A DNA stretch of 64,000 nt from Streptantibioticus ferralitis (GTDB taxonomy: Bacteria; Actinomycetota; Actinomycetes; Streptomycetales; Streptomycetaceae), in the NCBI RefSeq assembly GCF_029223525.1, contig NZ_JARHTQ010000030.1, positions 1-64,000 on the forward strand, given 5' to 3'. Positions 15,823 through 25,600 of the stretch are shown piece after piece. How positions within the stretch are numbered: the first letter of the stretch is position 1; the number at the start of each line of letters is the position of its first letter. Under the pieces are notes generated by a model. It did no database searches. It worked only from the letters and a program-made list of their open reading frames with translations, and was not told the DNA's origin. The position numbers and the translations under genes were made by a program.

Positions 15823-17637
15823 ATGTCCATGAGACCCGCCCGCGTCCGTACACGTCATCGACTTCCCTGGGGGCGCGGCGGTCCACTCGCGCTCTGGGCC
15901 GTCCTGCCGGTCGTCGCCGCCGCCCTGGTCGCGCCGACGATGACCGCACAGGCGTCGGGGACTTCGCTGCCGCACGCCAGGCCCGCGACCTCCGACACCC
16001 CGGACTTCGGTCCCAACGTGAAGATCTTCGACCCGTCGATGTCCAGCTCCAGCATCCAGTCCACCCTGGACTCGGTCTTCAACCAGCAGCAGTCAAACCA
16101 GTTCGGCACGCAGCGCGACGCCCTGCTGTTCAAGCCCGGCACGTACAACGTCCAGGCCAGCATCGGCTTCAACACCCAGATCGCCGGTCTCGGCCTGTCA
16201 CCCGACGACGTCCAGATCAACGGCTATGTCACCTCCGACGCGGGCTGGAACAACGGCAACGCGACACAGAACTTCTGGCGCGAGGCGGAGAACCTCTCGG
16301 TCACCCCGCCCAGCGGCACCGACACCTGGGCGGTCTCCCAGGGCGCGTCACTGCGCCGGATGGACGTGCACGGCGAGTTGAAGTTGGACCCGAGCGGCGA
16401 CGGCTGGTCCAGCGGCGGCTTCCTGTCCGACTCCCGCGTCAGCGGTCAGGTCTTCTCCGGCTCGCAGCAGCAGTGGATGACCCGCAACACCGACTTCGGC
16501 AGTTGGAGCAACGGCGTCTGGAACCAGGTCTTCGTCGGCGACCCCAACGCGCCCGCGCAGAGCTTCCCCAATCCCACGTACACCACCGTCGCCCAGACAC
16601 CGGTCTCCCGCGAGAAGCCCTTCCCGTACATCGACGCGTCGGGGAACTACCACGTCTACGTGCCCTCGCTGCGCACCAACACCGCGGGTGCCACCTGGAT
16701 CAACGGCAGCACCCCCGGCACCTCGCTGCCGATGCACGACTTCTACGTCACCCAGCCGAACGACTCGGCGGAGACGATGAACGCGGCGCTCGCCGCGGGT
16801 GACGACCTGCTGATCACCCCCGGCGTCTACCACCTCGACCAGACGCTCCAGATCACCCACCCCGACCAGCTCGTGCTGGGCATGGGTCTGGCCACCCTGG
16901 TACCGGACAACGGCGTCACCGCCGTCTCCACCGCCGACGTCAACGGCGCGCAGATCGACGGGCTGCTCATCGACGCCGGGTCCACCAACTCCGCCAGCCT
17001 GGTCCAGATGGGCCAGAGCGGTTCCAGTGCCGACCACTCCGCCGACCCGCAGTCCATCGAGGACGTGTACTTCCGCATCGGCGGCGACGGCGTGGGCAAG
17101 GCGACCGACAGCCTGGTCATCAACAGCCATGACACCATCGGCGACAACCTGTGGCTGTGGCGGGCCGACCACGGCAGCGGCGTCGGCTGGACGTCCAACA
17201 CCGCCGACACCGGACTGATCGTCAACGGGGACAACGTCACCATGTACGGCCTGGCGGTCGAGCACTACCAGAAGACCGAGGTCCTCTGGAACGGCAACGG
17301 CGGACGCACGTACTTCTTCCAGAACGAGAACCCCTACGACCCGCCGGACCAGAGTTCCTGGATGAACGGCGGCACCAACGGCTACCCCGCCTACGAGGTC
17401 GCGAACAACGTCACCAGTCACCAGGCCTGGGGCGTGGGCAGCTACTGCTACTTCAACGTCAACCGGGCCATCGTCAACGACCATGCCTTCCAGGCGCCCA
17501 ACACCTCCGGCGTGGTCTTCCACGACCTGCTCACGGTGTCGCTCGGCGGCGTGGGCACCATCAACCACGTGATCAACGCAAGCGGTGGCGCCGCCAACTC
17601 CACCACCAACAACGTCTATCTGGCCAACTACCCCTGA
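15823..17637 (+). CDS. Secreted right-handed beta-helix protein (GH55-like)
   Basis: The 604-residue protein has a twin-arginine-free signal segment (LALWAVLPVVAAALVAP) and then repeats of parallel beta-helix type. Landmarks are GPNVKIFDPSM, TQRDALLFKPGTYNV, LGLSPDDVQINGYV, GDDLLITPGVYHLDQTLQI and VLGMGLATLVPDNG. The layout with two related helices resembles the GH55 exo-beta-1,3-glucanase superfamily; close relatives are often labelled adenylyl cyclase or coagulation-factor 5/8 protein without experimental support. AGGAG precedes two possible ATGs at 15823 and 15829. The LacI-type sites upstream argue for a carbohydrate-linked role. Confidence 0.7.
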   Translation: MSMRPARVRTRHRLPWGRGGPLALWAVLPVVAAALVAPTMTAQASGTSLPHARPATSDTPDFGPNVKIFDPSMSSSSIQSTLDSVFNQQQSNQFGTQRDALLFKPGTYNVQASIGFNTQIAGLGLSPDDVQINGYVTSDAGWNNGNATQNFWREAENLSVTPPSGTDTWAVSQGASLRRMDVHGELKLDPSGDGWSSGGFLSDSRVSGQVFSGSQQQWMTRNTDFGSWSNGVWNQVFVGDPNAPAQSFPNPTYTTVAQTPVSREKPFPYIDASGNYHVYVPSLRTNTAGATWINGSTPGTSLPMHDFYVTQPNDSAETMNAALAAGDDLLITPGVYHLDQTLQITHPDQLVLGMGLATLVPDNGVTAVSTADVNGAQIDGLLIDAGSTNSASLVQMGQSGSSADHSADPQSIEDVYFRIGGDGVGKATDSLVINSHDTIGDNLWLWRADHGSGVGWTSNTADTGLIVNGDNVTMYGLAVEHYQKTEVLWNGNGGRTYFFQNENPYDPPDQSSWMNGGTNGYPAYEVANNVTSHQAWGVGSYCYFNVNRAIVNDHAFQAPNTSGVVFHDLLTVSLGGVGTINHVINASGGAANSTTNNVYLANYP

Positions 17638-17882
17638 TCTCCTGACCACTTGGGCGAGCGGGGGCATCAGCGGCCGGTTCACCTGCCGATGCCCCCGCTC
17701 GCCGGGCCCGGTGAAACGGCAGTCGGCGCGGCCGACACCCCGCCCGAGGCCTCGCTGAACCCGCCGCCCTCCCAACGGCGTCGAGGACTCGCCGATCACA
17801 AACTATCCTGGCGTCGAGAGATATCTCGTGGAGGCTGGATTCCAGATACCTTGACGTCGAGACACACGGGAGAGGTGCCACC
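17638..17882. other. Intergenic region with partial palindromes
   Basis: Directly before the methyltransferase remnant lie GAGATATCTC (a perfect 10-bp palindrome near 17816) and a CTTGACGTCGAGA element near 17850. These look like remains of a regulated promoter whose gene has decayed. Confidence 0.3.
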
Positions 17883-18180
17883 GTGACGACCCCCCGATGG
17901 GATCCTGAGCAGTACCCGCGCTTCACCGACGAGCGGATCAGGCCGCTACGCGAACTGCCGGCCCGCGTACCCGCGCTTCCCGCCGCACCTGCCGCTCTCG
18001 ACCTCGGCTGCGGGCCCGGCAACTCCACCACCGTGATCCGCGAGCGCTGGCCCGAGGCCGCCATCACCGGCGTCGACGACTCCGCCGAGACGCTGCGAAC
18101 CGCCCACGCCACCGGCGAACCCAGCGCCGACCACCTGCTGGCCGACGCCGCCGAATACGACCCGGCCCCAGCCCGCCCCG
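17883..18180 (+). pseudogene. Trans-aconitate 2-methyltransferase N-terminal fragment
   Basis: The first 100 residues match the opening of a Tam-type SAM methyltransferase: RWDPEQYPRFTDERIRPLREL, then AALDLGCGPGNSTTVI (SAM motif I), RWPEAAITGVDDSAE and ADAAEYDP. The family is about 260 residues long; here similarity stops near 18180 and the frame drifts into unrelated sequence up to 18311. The active-site C-terminal half is lost. Confidence 0.75.
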
Positions 18181-18376
18181 GCCTGTGGGACGGTCAGCCC
18201 GGAACTGTCCACTCAAACTGTTCAATGCGGTCGAGGCAATCGCCGTCACCGACTGACCATATGTCAACTACAGCGGATATTGACGACTCGCACACCGCGT
18301 TGATTGGCTAGAGTAAGCGGCCCCAAGGCCCTGGACTGACCGCGGCGACGGCCGATTGCGGGGGTGCGGCTAGACC

Positions 18377-18877
18377 ATGACCACACGGCGCATCCGGAAG
18401 AAGTGCCAGGCGTTGGTCAGTACGCTCGATCTGCCCCGGCCGTTCTCCGTGGAAGGCCTGATCCACGATCTCTCCTTACAGCGCGGCCGCGCCATCCGGC
18501 TCCGCAGCCTGCCCAGCGGCTTCGCGGCTCATGCGTGCGGACTGGTCATCTCCACCGACACGGCCGATGAAATCTACGTCGAGGAGCAGACCACCCAGTT
18601 CCATCGAGAGCACATCGCCCTCCATGAAATCGGCCATATCCTGATGCATCACGACAACGGCAGCCGGGAAAGCCATGGCGCGCTGGCCGCGTTGCTGCCG
18701 AACCTCAGTCCCGAAGCGATCAGCCGAGTCCTTGCTCGCACCAGCTACACCACCGAGCAGGAACAGGAGGCCGAACTCGTCGCGAGCCTGATTCGGGCAA
18801 CCGCCGGAACGCTCGCCCCGCTGCCGTCGACCGGAGTGCGCGGCAAACTCGAAGTGTCCCTCGGAATACGCGAGTAG
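18377..18877 (+). CDS. ImmA/IrrE-family metallopeptidase-like protein
   Basis: The 166-residue protein carries the zinc signature HEIGH at residues 83-87 (REHIALHEIGHILMHHD). A downstream EQEAELVASLI helix should supply the third ligand. Such proteases normally cleave or inactivate a neighbouring XRE repressor, but no XRE gene precedes it: the upstream 200 bp hold only the end of a decayed methyltransferase. It starts a three-gene operon (five-base gap, then a four-base overlap) with a MAB_1171c-type membrane protein and a methyltransferase. Relatives in this position are sometimes named toxin component; I regard that as unproven. Confidence 0.8.
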   Translation: MTTRRIRKKCQALVSTLDLPRPFSVEGLIHDLSLQRGRAIRLRSLPSGFAAHACGLVISTDTADEIYVEEQTTQFHREHIALHEIGHILMHHDNGSRESHGALAALLPNLSPEAISRVLARTSYTTEQEQEAELVASLIRATAGTLAPLPSTGVRGKLEVSLGIRE

Positions 18878-18882
18878 GAGTC

Positions 18883-20145
18883 ATGGACAACGCTTCGGTC
18901 TACCACTTAGGCTCCACCGTCGAACTTTCCGGCGCGCTGGCGCTCTGGCTGGCGGTGTTCCTGCGACTGCCGACAGCCCGGCGCTCACACCAGCAGCGCA
19001 TGCTCCTGCTCGCCGTGGCCGGTCTCGCCGGGTCGATCACCGTCTATCTGGACCCCGTTACCGCGGCGATCAACCGGACCTTCGTCTTCGCCCAGAGCTG
19101 CGGCCTCTTCATGAACGTATGGGGTGTCTTCAGCTCGGCCCTCATCCTGGACTTCGTGCTGGCCGCCGTCTCCCGGCGGCGCCCGTGGCTGATCTACGGT
19201 TCGATGGCCGTCACGACCGTCGCGTTGATCACCCTCAACTCCACCATCGCGCCGCACTCAGGCTGCGTCACCTCGGAGTCCGTGCCGTGGTACAGCCTGT
19301 TCTGGTGGATCCTGGTCGCCGCGCATCTGACCGGAACCATTCCGTGTCTCGTGATGTGCGTGCGCTACAGCCGTCAGGCGCAGCGGGATCGCCCACTGCG
19401 CGTCGGCCTGGTGCTGCTCGCCGGCGGTTTCCTGTCGTCCACCGTGTTCTGGTCCGTGGTGCTGGCGTTCCTGCTCGCTCGCCCCGCCTGGCTGAGGGCG
19501 CTGTTCCCGCTCAACATCGGCATCACCGCCTGGCTGATGACCGCGGGAACCTCGCTGCCGCTCCTCTTGATGGCGTCCCGGCTCATCCGGCACGCGACGG
19601 CCCTGTGGCGGCTGTCACCACTGTGGCGGGATCTCGTCGGGGCTGTTCCGCACGTCGCCCTGGACCGTCCGCGCGGCCGGTTCCGCGAGACCCTCGGTGG
19701 ACCTCGTTCCGTCTATCTGCGTCTGTACCGGGAAGTCATCGAGATCCGGGACGCCATACTGATCCTGCGTGACTATGTGACGCCCGGGACCGTGGCACGC
19801 GCCCGCGAGCACGTCGGCCTGCTCGGTCTGCCCGAGCATCGGATCGAGCCCGCCGTGGTCGCGTGCTGGCTGGAGGAGGCCCGCCGGGCCAAGGCGGCGG
19901 GTGCCGCACCGCAGCCGAATCCGCTGGACCCCACGAGCTTCCAGGGGCGCGACCTCCAGGACGAGATCGGGTTTCTGCTTGAGGTCCGCCGCGCGCGCCG
20001 ACTCTCCCAGTCGTTCCTTTCCGCCCCGTCGCAGCCGACGTACTCCACGCCCACGTACTCCACCGCCGTTCCGGACGGATACGGCGAGAAGATCACGGAC
20101 ACGCTCCAGTACCAGCCGCAACCAGGAATCCAGCGAGAACTATGA
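18883..20145 (+). CDS. MAB_1171c-type multi-pass membrane protein
   Basis: The 420-residue protein has about seven hydrophobic segments in its first 240 residues (for example LALWLAVFLRL, LILDFVLAAVS, LFWWILVAAHLTGTIPC and WLMTAGTSLPLLLMASRLI). A cytoplasmic C-terminal half with TALWRLSPLWRDLVGAVP and LYREVIEIRDAILILRDY follows. That ending is the signature of the MAB_1171c putative transporter group common in actinomycetes. Function is unknown. Its ATG lies five bases after the ImmA-like stop and its end overlaps the methyltransferase start, indicating translational coupling. Confidence 0.78.
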   Translation: MDNASVYHLGSTVELSGALALWLAVFLRLPTARRSHQQRMLLLAVAGLAGSITVYLDPVTAAINRTFVFAQSCGLFMNVWGVFSSALILDFVLAAVSRRRPWLIYGSMAVTTVALITLNSTIAPHSGCVTSESVPWYSLFWWILVAAHLTGTIPCLVMCVRYSRQAQRDRPLRVGLVLLAGGFLSSTVFWSVVLAFLLARPAWLRALFPLNIGITAWLMTAGTSLPLLLMASRLIRHATALWRLSPLWRDLVGAVPHVALDRPRGRFRETLGGPRSVYLRLYREVIEIRDAILILRDYVTPGTVARAREHVGLLGLPEHRIEPAVVACWLEEARRAKAAGAAPQPNPLDPTSFQGRDLQDEIGFLLEVRRARRLSQSFLSAPSQPTYSTPTYSTAVPDGYGEKITDTLQYQPQPGIQREL

Positions 20146-20969
20146 ACTCCGACCGTCCCGCATCCACCAACCGTTACCGCACCGGCATGTTGGGCAAGAA
20201 CGCTCCGCAGGAACGCACCCGGCTGGAGTCCATCCAGCAGAGCGTGGACTCGCGGACGATCGCGATCATCCAGGACCTCTCCATCACACCGTCCTGGCGC
20301 TGCCTGGAACTGGGTGCGGGTGCCGGATCCATCGCCTACTGGCTGGCCGGGCGCTGCCCGGACGGAGAAGTGGTGGCCGTCGACATCGACACCCAGCACC
20401 TCGACGCCGACCGGGCCGCCAACCTCGTGGTACAGAAGGCCGACATCATCCACGAGGACTACCCACCAGCGAGCTTCGACCTCATTCACGCCCGCTATCT
20501 GCTCTGCCATCTACCGGAGCGCGACGAGATCATCGAACGGGCTGCCGGATGGCTGGCTCCCGGCGGCTGGCTGGTCATCGAGGACCCTTACCAACTCCCC
20601 GCGGACACCTCCCCGTTTCCGGTGGTCCAGCGGCTCATGGCGGCCTACGAGCGCAAGTACAACGAGCATGGCGCCGATCTGACCTGGGCACGGGGCGTTC
20701 CCGCGGTCCTCGCCCGGAGCGGACTGGGCGACGTGGGGTTCGCCGGGAACCTGGGCTGTATGGGGTGCCTCGACAAGGACCGCTGGTTTCCGCTCATCAA
20801 CCAGGCGGGTCCGTCTCTGGTCGCCGACGGCCTCATCACGGAGACGGACCTTCAGCAGTTCTTCGATCTGCTGAAGGACCCGGCCTTTGTCGACATCCCA
20901 CAGGTCACGATTTCGGTGTGGGGGCGCCGTCCTGCGCTGTCAGCGGACGACGGCGCGTCGATCGGCTAG
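20142..20969 (+). CDS. Class I SAM-dependent methyltransferase
   Basis: The 275-residue protein has the Rossmann SAM site WRCLELGAGAGSIAYWLA (motif I), the acidic strand VVAVDIDTQHL (motif II) and FDLIHARYLLCHLPERDEI (motifs III-IV). The LAPGGWLVIEDPYQLP step is typical of small-molecule methyltransferases. Its start overlaps the membrane protein stop by ATGA. The substrate is unknown; the constant linkage with an ImmA-like protease and a MAB_1171c protein in streptomycetes suggests a shared pathway. Confidence 0.83.
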   Translation: MNSDRPASTNRYRTGMLGKNAPQERTRLESIQQSVDSRTIAIIQDLSITPSWRCLELGAGAGSIAYWLAGRCPDGEVVAVDIDTQHLDADRAANLVVQKADIIHEDYPPASFDLIHARYLLCHLPERDEIIERAAGWLAPGGWLVIEDPYQLPADTSPFPVVQRLMAAYERKYNEHGADLTWARGVPAVLARSGLGDVGFAGNLGCMGCLDKDRWFPLINQAGPSLVADGLITETDLQQFFDLLKDPAFVDIPQVTISVWGRRPALSADDGASIG

Positions 20970-21799
20970 CCGAACAGGCTGTTCAGACCAGCGGAGTCCA
21001 GCGAACCGTCCAGCGCCGTGTAGGTGCCCTCGGTCAGCAGTTCCAGCGTGGCCCGCCGGGCCGCCGTGTACGCGGCCCGGGCCACACCGGCGCCAAGGCT
21101 GATCCTGCGCACCCCGGCCCGGGTCAACTCGGCGACGCTCGGGCCGCCCGGCGTGGCCAGCACGTTCAGCGGTAGCGGGCAGCCGTCGGCGAGCTTGCGC
21201 AGCGTGTCCAGATCAAGCAGGCCCGGGACGAAGATGCCGTCAGCGCCCGCCTCGGCGTAGGCCGCGGCGCGCTCCAGCACATCGTCGAGACGGTCCTCGG
21301 TCGCGCCGATCTGGAACAGGTACACATCTGTACGGGCGTTGATCACCAGTTCCGGCAGTCCGGCCTCGGCCGCCGCCTCCCGGGCCGCGCGGATGCGGGC
21401 GGCCTGCTCCTCCTCGGTGAACAGCGGCCCGCGGACCGCTTTGGAGTCCTCCAGGTTGAGGCCGATGGCACCGGCCGCGACCACCGCCCTGGCGGTGGCC
21501 GCCACGTCCTCCTCGGTGGAACCGTAGCCTCCTTCCGCGTCCACGGTCACCGGCAGGTCAACGGCCGCCGCGACCCGGGCGGCGGCCTCGGCCATCTGCT
21601 CGCGGCTCATCTTCTGGCCGTCCCCGCGCCCCAGCGACCAGGCGACCCCGGCACTGGTCGTGGCGATCGCCCGGGCCCCGGCGGCAGCGATCACCGCGGC
21701 ACTCGCGGCATCCCAGGCGTTGGGTAGCAGGAGGGCGCCTTCCGCGCTCAACTCGCGGAAACGTAGGGCCTTTTCCTTGGTGCGGGCATCAATCGCCAT
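20966..21799 (-). CDS. Isocitrate lyase/PEP mutase-family protein
   Basis: The 277-residue TIM barrel has the superfamily landmarks: LLLPNAWDAASA, TTSAGVAWSLG, LPVTVDAEGGYG (metal and phosphate binding), GLNLEDSK, INARTDVYL and ADGIFVPGL. PEP mutases carry a DSK or DN motif in a loop over the active site; here GLNLEDSK fits the lyase-like PEP mutase/carboxyphosphonoenolpyruvate group of unassigned function. The ATG at 21799 has AAGGAGAG upstream. Its stop overlaps the last bases of the convergent methyltransferase gene. Confidence 0.82.
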   Translation of the reverse strand: MAIDARTKEKALRFRELSAEGALLLPNAWDAASAAVIAAAGARAIATTSAGVAWSLGRGDGQKMSREQMAEAAARVAAAVDLPVTVDAEGGYGSTEEDVAATARAVVAAGAIGLNLEDSKAVRGPLFTEEEQAARIRAAREAAAEAGLPELVINARTDVYLFQIGATEDRLDDVLERAAAYAEAGADGIFVPGLLDLDTLRKLADGCPLPLNVLATPGGPSVAELTRAGVRRISLGAGVARAAYTAARRATLELLTEGTYTALDGSLDSAGLNSLFG

Positions 21800-22618
21800 G
21801 TCTCTCCTTGTGAATGCGTGTGAACACGCGGAGTCGGGATCAGCGGGCCGCTGGCTCCGCCCTGCGACGGTACGCCTGAGTCGGCGTGAGATACAGGTCC
21901 AATTCCGTGCGGGGATCCTGGCCCAATTCCCGTCCCGCAACGCGCCGTTACCCGCTGAACGGCGTCCGGTGCGCTGGTGGTGGCGGTGTACGCGGGCCGC
22001 GAGACCGCGGGTCCGCGGCATCGTGATCGTTCGCCGTCGCGGTGGAATCCCCATACCGCTGCCACGGCGAGTACGGCGGTCGTCTGAACGCCCTTTCCCC
22101 ACGTGGTGGTTGGCACCCCGACGGCGGCAAATCCCTGCTGCCGCCATGCGGCGGAGCATTTTAGCACGCCTGCGGATTGCCCTTGACCCGGCCGCGACCG
22201 CCGCGGCTCGGCGAAGCGGCCTTCGACACGGTTTTGAAATCGCCGTTAAGTCCCCAGAACCGGCTGGTAAAGCCGTTCGAGATCCGCACCGTTGCGCGAC
22301 TCGGGCGTTCTCTCATTTTCCTCTTACGTTCTTCTCATGCTTGGCTTACCAACGCCTTATCCCTGTCTCCTGGTGACGCTTGACATTTTTTCGAACAGAT
22401 TTTGTGGAGGACCTACGCACTCTTGGCCCACTGTTTGCGCCATTGCCACCAACTGCGCCAACTCGTCGTGCGTCTCTATACGTGCAGACAAGCCCGCCGC
22501 TCCCGCTCCGCACGCGGACCGGCGGGCCGCCGTCCCGGTCACACAATGCCGCTGTACGGGGCGGCGGCAGCCGTGACACACGCCCGCCCGCACAGGGCGT
22601 AATCCAGAAGGACTCTCC
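21800..22618. other. Long gene-free leader before the Pls-type synthetase
   Basis: I find no gene in these 819 bp. The part from about 22230 to 22420 is markedly AT- and pyrimidine-rich for this genome (TCATTTTCCTCTTACG, TTGACATTTTTTCG), with a perfect TTGACA at 22380-22385. A long, compositionally distinct upstream region suggests a heavily regulated promoter and a long 5' untranslated leader for the synthetase. No riboswitch fold could be recognised. Confidence 0.45.
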
Positions 22619-25600
22619 TTGACACTGCAACCGCAGTACGCCGCCCCGGCGCGCCGAATTCCGTCCCAGCAGGACTTACTGACCACTTCCCCCGTCTCCG
22701 GAGCGCTCTGGCCGGCGGTACCTCCCGCCCCGGCCCGTACACTCATCGACATCCTGGAGACGGTCGCGCAGACGCATCCCACGGCTCCAGCCCTGGACGC
22801 CGGGGAAGCTGTCCTCGACTACCGCACTCTGCTCGCCGAAGTCACCGTGCTCGCCGACAAGTTGGGCGCACAGGGCATCGGAGCCGGTGACCGGGTGGGT
22901 ATACGTGTGCCCTCCGGCACCGCCGATCTGTATGTGGCCGTTCTCGCCGTGCTGTACGCCGGTGCGGCCTACGTACCGGTCGACGCCGACGATCCCGATG
23001 AGCGGGCCGAGATGATCTGGTCCGAGGCCGCGGTGTCCGCCGTCATCGGGTCCGGTCTTTCGGTGCTCGCCCGCCCCGAGGCCGCCCCGCAGGGCAGGCA
23101 CCGCAGACCGTCCCCCGAGGACGACGCGTGGATCATCTTCACCTCCGGAACGACCGGACGGCCCAAGGGCGTCGCGGTCACCCACCGCTCCGCCGCCGCC
23201 TTCGTCGACGCCGAGGCCCGGCTGTTCCTCCAGCGGGCTCCGCTGGGACCCGGCGACCGTGTGCTGGCCGGTCTTTCGGTCGCGTTCGACGCCTCCTGCG
23301 AGGAGATGTGGCTGGCCTGGCGGCACGGCGCCTGTCTGGTACCGGCTCCCCGCTCGCTGGTCCGCGCGGGCACCGACCTGGGGCCGTGGTTGGTGGAGCG
23401 CGGGATCACGGTGGTGTCGACGGTTCCGACCCTGGTCGCCCTGTGGCCGGTGGAATCCCTCGACCTGGTGAGGCTGTTGATCGTCGGCGGCGAGGCATGC
23501 CCGGCCGAGCTGGTGGACCGCCTCGGCGGCGAACGTGAGATGTGGAACACCTACGGTCCGACGGAGACCACGGTGGTCGCCTGCGCCACCCGGCTCGTGC
23601 CGGGCGAGCCGGTGCGCATCGGCACTCCACTGGACGGCTGGGAACTCGCCGTCGTGGACACCGAGGGCCGTCCCGTCCCCTGGGGTGAGACCGGTGAACT
23701 GGTGATCGCGGGTGTCGGCACCGCGCGCTACCTCGACGAGGCCAAGGACGCCGAGAAGTTCCGCGCGCACCCCGCCCTGCCGGGCCGCCGCGCGTACCGC
23801 AGCGGTGACCTGGTGCGCGCGGAGCGGCAAGGGCTGGTGTTCGTCGGCCGCGCCGACGAACAGGTCAAGCTGGCCGGGCGGCGGGTTGAACTCGGTGAGA
23901 TCGACGCCGCGTTGCAGGCGCTGCCCGGGGTACGGGCGGCCGCCGCCGCGGTACGCGGCACGGCGGGCGGCGGCCAGGTGCTGGTCGGCTACCTGGTACC
24001 GGCGGGGCCGCCGCTGGATGTCGCGGCCGCCCGCCGTCAACTCCTCGACCATCTGCCGCAGTCACTCGTCCCGGTACTCGCCGTGGTCGACGGACTACCG
24101 ACCCGCACCTCGGGCAAGGTCGACCGCAACGCCCTGCCCTGGCCGCTGCCGCATGCCGAGCCGCGGCCGGACGAGGCGCTGGAGGGCACCGCGGCCTGGC
24201 TCGCGGCGCGCTGGCAGGATCTGCTGGGCCTTCCGATCACCGCCGAGTCGGACTTCTTCGCGCTCGGCGGCACCAGTCTGGCCGCCGCGAAGCTGGTCTC
24301 CACCTTGCGCGAGCGGTACCCGGATGTGTCCGTCGCGGATGTCTACCACTGCTCCGGGCTGCTGGCGCTGGCCGAGCGGCTGGACTCGTTCGGCGAGTCG
24401 TCCGGGGCGCAGCGGGTGGTCCGGCCGACGCCGCGGCGCGCCGGGGTCGTGCAGTGCCTGGTGCTGGCCGTCCTGTTCACCGTCACCGGGCTGCGCTGGC
24501 TGCTCGCGCTGGCCGCGCTCGACAATCTGTCGGGTCCGCTGCCCTGGGCGCCGCACACCTCGTGGTGGGTGGTGCTGGGCGGCTGGGTGGCGCTGTACAG
24601 CGCGCCCGCCCGGCTGGCCATCGGCGCCGGGCTGGCCCGGCTGCTCACCCGGGGCCTGCGGCCGGGCGCGCATCCGCGGGGCGGCTCGGTGCATCTGCGG
24701 CTGTGGGCGGCCGAGCGGGTGGTGGCGACGTTCGGCGTACCGCAGCTGATCGGTACGCCATGGGCATCGCGGTACGCCCGCGCGTTGGGCTGCACGGTCG
24801 GCCGTGGCGTCCAGTTGCACTCCATGCCGCCGGTGACCGGACTGGCCGAACTCGGCGACGGCTGCAGCGTGGAGCCGGAGGTCGATCTGGCCGGTTGGTG
24901 GCTGGACGGCGACGTACTGCACCTCGGGGCGCTGCGTGTCGGTGCGGGCGCCCGGGTGGCGACGCGGTCGATGCTGCTGCCCGGTGCGTCGGTGGGTGAC
25001 GGCGCGGAGATCGCGCCCGGTTCCTGTGTGAGCGGGGTGGTACCCGCGAACCAGCGCTGGACCGGCAGCCCGGCCAGGCCCGTTAAGGGCGCGGGCCGGG
25101 TGGGCGCCGAGTGGCCCGCTCCGCGGTATGCGCACTCCCGGCGGTGGTACCCGGCGTACGCGGCCGGGCTGTTGGGCTTCAACCTGCTGCCGCTGGTGTC
25201 CGGGCTGCCCGCGCTCGGGCTGCTCTACTGGATCGCCGGGCGCGATGCCTCGCTGGGCACCCTGCTGGGCGATCTGCTGTGGACCGCTCCCCTGCTGACC
25301 GTGCTGACGATGTCCTGCTACGCGGCGTTGACGGTGGTCATGGTCCGGCTGGCCGGACGGGCGCTGAAGCCCGGCTTCCATCCGGCGCACGGCCGGGCGG
25401 CCTGGTGTGCCTGGGTCACCTCGGGGTTGATGGACCAGGCCCGCGGTTCCCTCTTCCCGTTGTACGCCAGCCTGTTCACGCCGGTGTGGATGCGGTTGCT
25501 GGGCGCGCGGGTGGGGCGCCGGGCCGAGCTGTCCACGGTACTGGCGCTGCCGGGGCTGATGTCGGTCGAGGACGGGGCGTTCCTGGCGGACGACACGTTG

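Noticed and set aside
16348-17799. 483-codon minus-strand frame opposite the beta-helix protein
   Set aside because: Its composition (Val, Gly, Asp, His) is a typical GC-rich complement and it has no motif; the plus strand has a signal peptide and beta-helix repeats.
20966-21799. Classifying the PEP-mutase-like gene as a phosphonate-biosynthesis enzyme
   Set aside because: No phosphonopyruvate decarboxylase or other C-P gene is next to it, and the active-site loop does not clearly match authentic PEP mutase.
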